Source of the DNA: Pauljensenia sp.
Lineage (GTDB): Bacteria; Actinomycetota; Actinomycetes; Actinomycetales; Actinomycetaceae
Assembly: GCA_029983625.1 (NCBI GenBank)
Contig: JASBZF010000078.1
Location: 1-7,052 of the forward strand
Direction of reading: 5' to 3'
Length of the DNA stretch: 7,052 nucleotides
A program made the translations under genes and the position numbers. Positions within the stretch are counted from its first letter, which is position 1. Each line of letters begins with the position of its first letter. The notes beneath the pieces were generated by a model. It did no database searches and was not told the origin of the DNA. It saw only the letters and a program-made list of their open reading frames with translations. Below, piece after piece: positions 6,179-7,052 of the stretch.

Positions 6179-7052
6179 AATGCACCCACTTCTTCTGGCC
6201 GATGAACTGGATGAAGGTGACCAGTGCGATGAAAACGAAGATGACAACCGCGACCGCAGCACCGACACCCTGGTCAGAGTTCATGAATGCTTCACGGTAG
6301 AAAAGTGACACGAGGGAACGAGTGGCGGGCTCTGCGGGATTGCCGTGACCGATCATGGCAAAAAGCGCGTCAAAAAGTTGGAATCCGCCGATCGTCGTCA
6401 TGATCGTGAGGAAGAAAATCGACGGACTCAGCAGGGGCATTGTGATCGAACAGAACTGACGCCACGTGGAGGCACCGTCAATTGCGGCAGCTTCATACAG
6501 CTCCCTGGGGATCGCTTTCAGTCCAGCGGAAAGGATCACGACGTTGAAGCCGATCGAAGCCCACACACCGAAAAAGGCAACGGCGAGGAGCGCCCACCCT
6601 GGGGTTGTCAACCAGAAGGGAGGCTCTGCAATACCGAGAGCTTTGAGGCCCTGGTTGAGCAGACCGAAGTTCCCGTTAAAAACCAGCTTCCACACCTGGG
6701 CAACAGCCATTGGCATCGCAAGGTAGGGCATGAAGTACATTGCCCGATACAGCCCTTTCAAGCGCAATCCAGGCAGTTCGATCATCGCAGCGATTAAAAC
6801 CGACAGTGGGATGCCCAGCAGAACGATCACCGTGTACATGAGGGTGTTCCCAATCGCAGAAGCGAGGTCGGAAGAGGTTGCGAGGGTCGAGTAGTTCTCA
6901 AAGCCCACCCAGCGCGGATTCCCGCCAAAAGGATTGGTCTGCTGGAAAGAAACGAGGAGGTTCGTGATGATCGGCCAGTAGTAGAAGACGGCGACACCCA
7001 TCATCAGCGGGCCGATGAAGAGCGCCGGCCACGCCCCCGTTGCGGGGGGGGG
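6171..7052 (-). CDS. Carbohydrate ABC transporter permease, MalF/CUT1 type (5' end outside the window)
   Basis: This is the partner channel subunit of the sugar importer, with 293 codons visible. The frame is open to the window edge. Residues upstream of the first visible ATG (7004) read AWPALFIGPL, which continues the usual first membrane segment of MalF-like proteins, so the true start lies beyond 7052 and 7004 is not the start. A periplasmic stretch follows (QQTNPFGG, then the WVGFENY motif common to this family). Further membrane segments come next, then the EAA loop near visible residues 184-208 (ELYEAAAIDGAST, then MPLLSPS). The last codons overlap the MalG-like start by 8 bp. The outermost nine bases are all G on the plus strand and would encode three Pro; they may be an edge artefact. 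A solute-binding protein gene is expected upstream, but this is not visible. Confidence 0.92.
   Translation of the reverse strand, partial: PPPATGAWPALFIGPLMMGVAVFYYWPIITNLLVSFQQTNPFGGNPRWVGFENYSTLATSSDLASAIGNTLMYTVIVLLGIPLSVLIAAMIELPGLRLKGLYRAMYFMPYLAMPMAVAQVWKLVFNGNFGLLNQGLKALGIAEPPFWLTTPGWALLAVAFFGVWASIGFNVVILSAGLKAIPRELYEAAAIDGASTWRQFCSITMPLLSPSIFFLTIMTTIGGFQLFDALFAMIGHGNPAEPATRSLVSLFYREAFMNSDQGVGAAVAVVIFVFIALVTFIQFIGQKKWVHYA
7044..7052. repeat. Run of nine G at the window edge
   Basis: A homopolymer of at least nine G (C in the coding direction) ends the window, inside the MalF-like frame. It may be real, with the run continuing outside, or an assembly or base-calling artefact at a contig end. 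Confidence 0.6.

Noticed and set aside
6179..6268. N-terminal extension of the MalG-like permease to 6268
   Set aside because: The added stretch is Ser-rich and lies wholly inside the MalF-like gene in another frame. The ATG at 6178 gives the usual coupled 8-bp overlap.

Overview
The window looks like chromosomal DNA from a moderately GC-rich actinobacterium. An Actinomycetaceae-type host is my best guess, based on the NADP-isocitrate dehydrogenase type, the GC-rich hairpin terminators without U-tracts, and the split sugar ABC permease pair. This taxonomic call is inference. All five genes lie on the minus strand, so transcription runs from the high to the low coordinates.

Reading in the direction of transcription: (1) 7052-5303, the last two genes of a carbohydrate ABC importer. 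These are a MalF-like permease cut by the window edge and a MalG-like permease, overlapping by 8 bp. The binding-protein gene would be expected upstream, outside the window, and no ATPase gene is present. A strong hairpin (5288-5255) follows and probably ends this transcript. (2) 5254-5080, the icd promoter region. It has a plausible -35/-10 pair, a perfect 7+7 bp inverted repeat at the predicted transcription start, and a good ribosome binding site. (3) 5079-3850, icd, a complete eukaryote-like (homodimeric) NADP-isocitrate dehydrogenase. (4) 3849-3640, a 210-bp gap. It holds a long hairpin one arm of which is a run of eleven G on the plus strand. (5) 3639-2350, a sodium/proton symporter of the dicarboxylate/amino acid family with atypical substrate- and ion-site residues. 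(6) 2301-13, a double-length 6-phosphofructokinase with a catalytic N-terminal half and a degenerate C-terminal half, laid out like the animal/fungal enzyme.

The genes serve central carbon metabolism: sugar uptake, committed glycolytic phosphorylation, 2-oxoglutarate/NADPH production, and uptake of an amino acid or organic acid. The symporter and phosphofructokinase genes are 48 bp apart with no terminator seen between them, so they may be co-transcribed. icd seems to be its own unit.

I see no defence island, CRISPR array, transposon, tRNA or rRNA, and no clearly new multi-gene system. The points most worth following up are the eukaryotic-type architecture of the phosphofructokinase, the operator-like palindrome at icd, the altered signature motifs of the symporter, and the G-run hairpin, which may be a sequencing artefact.
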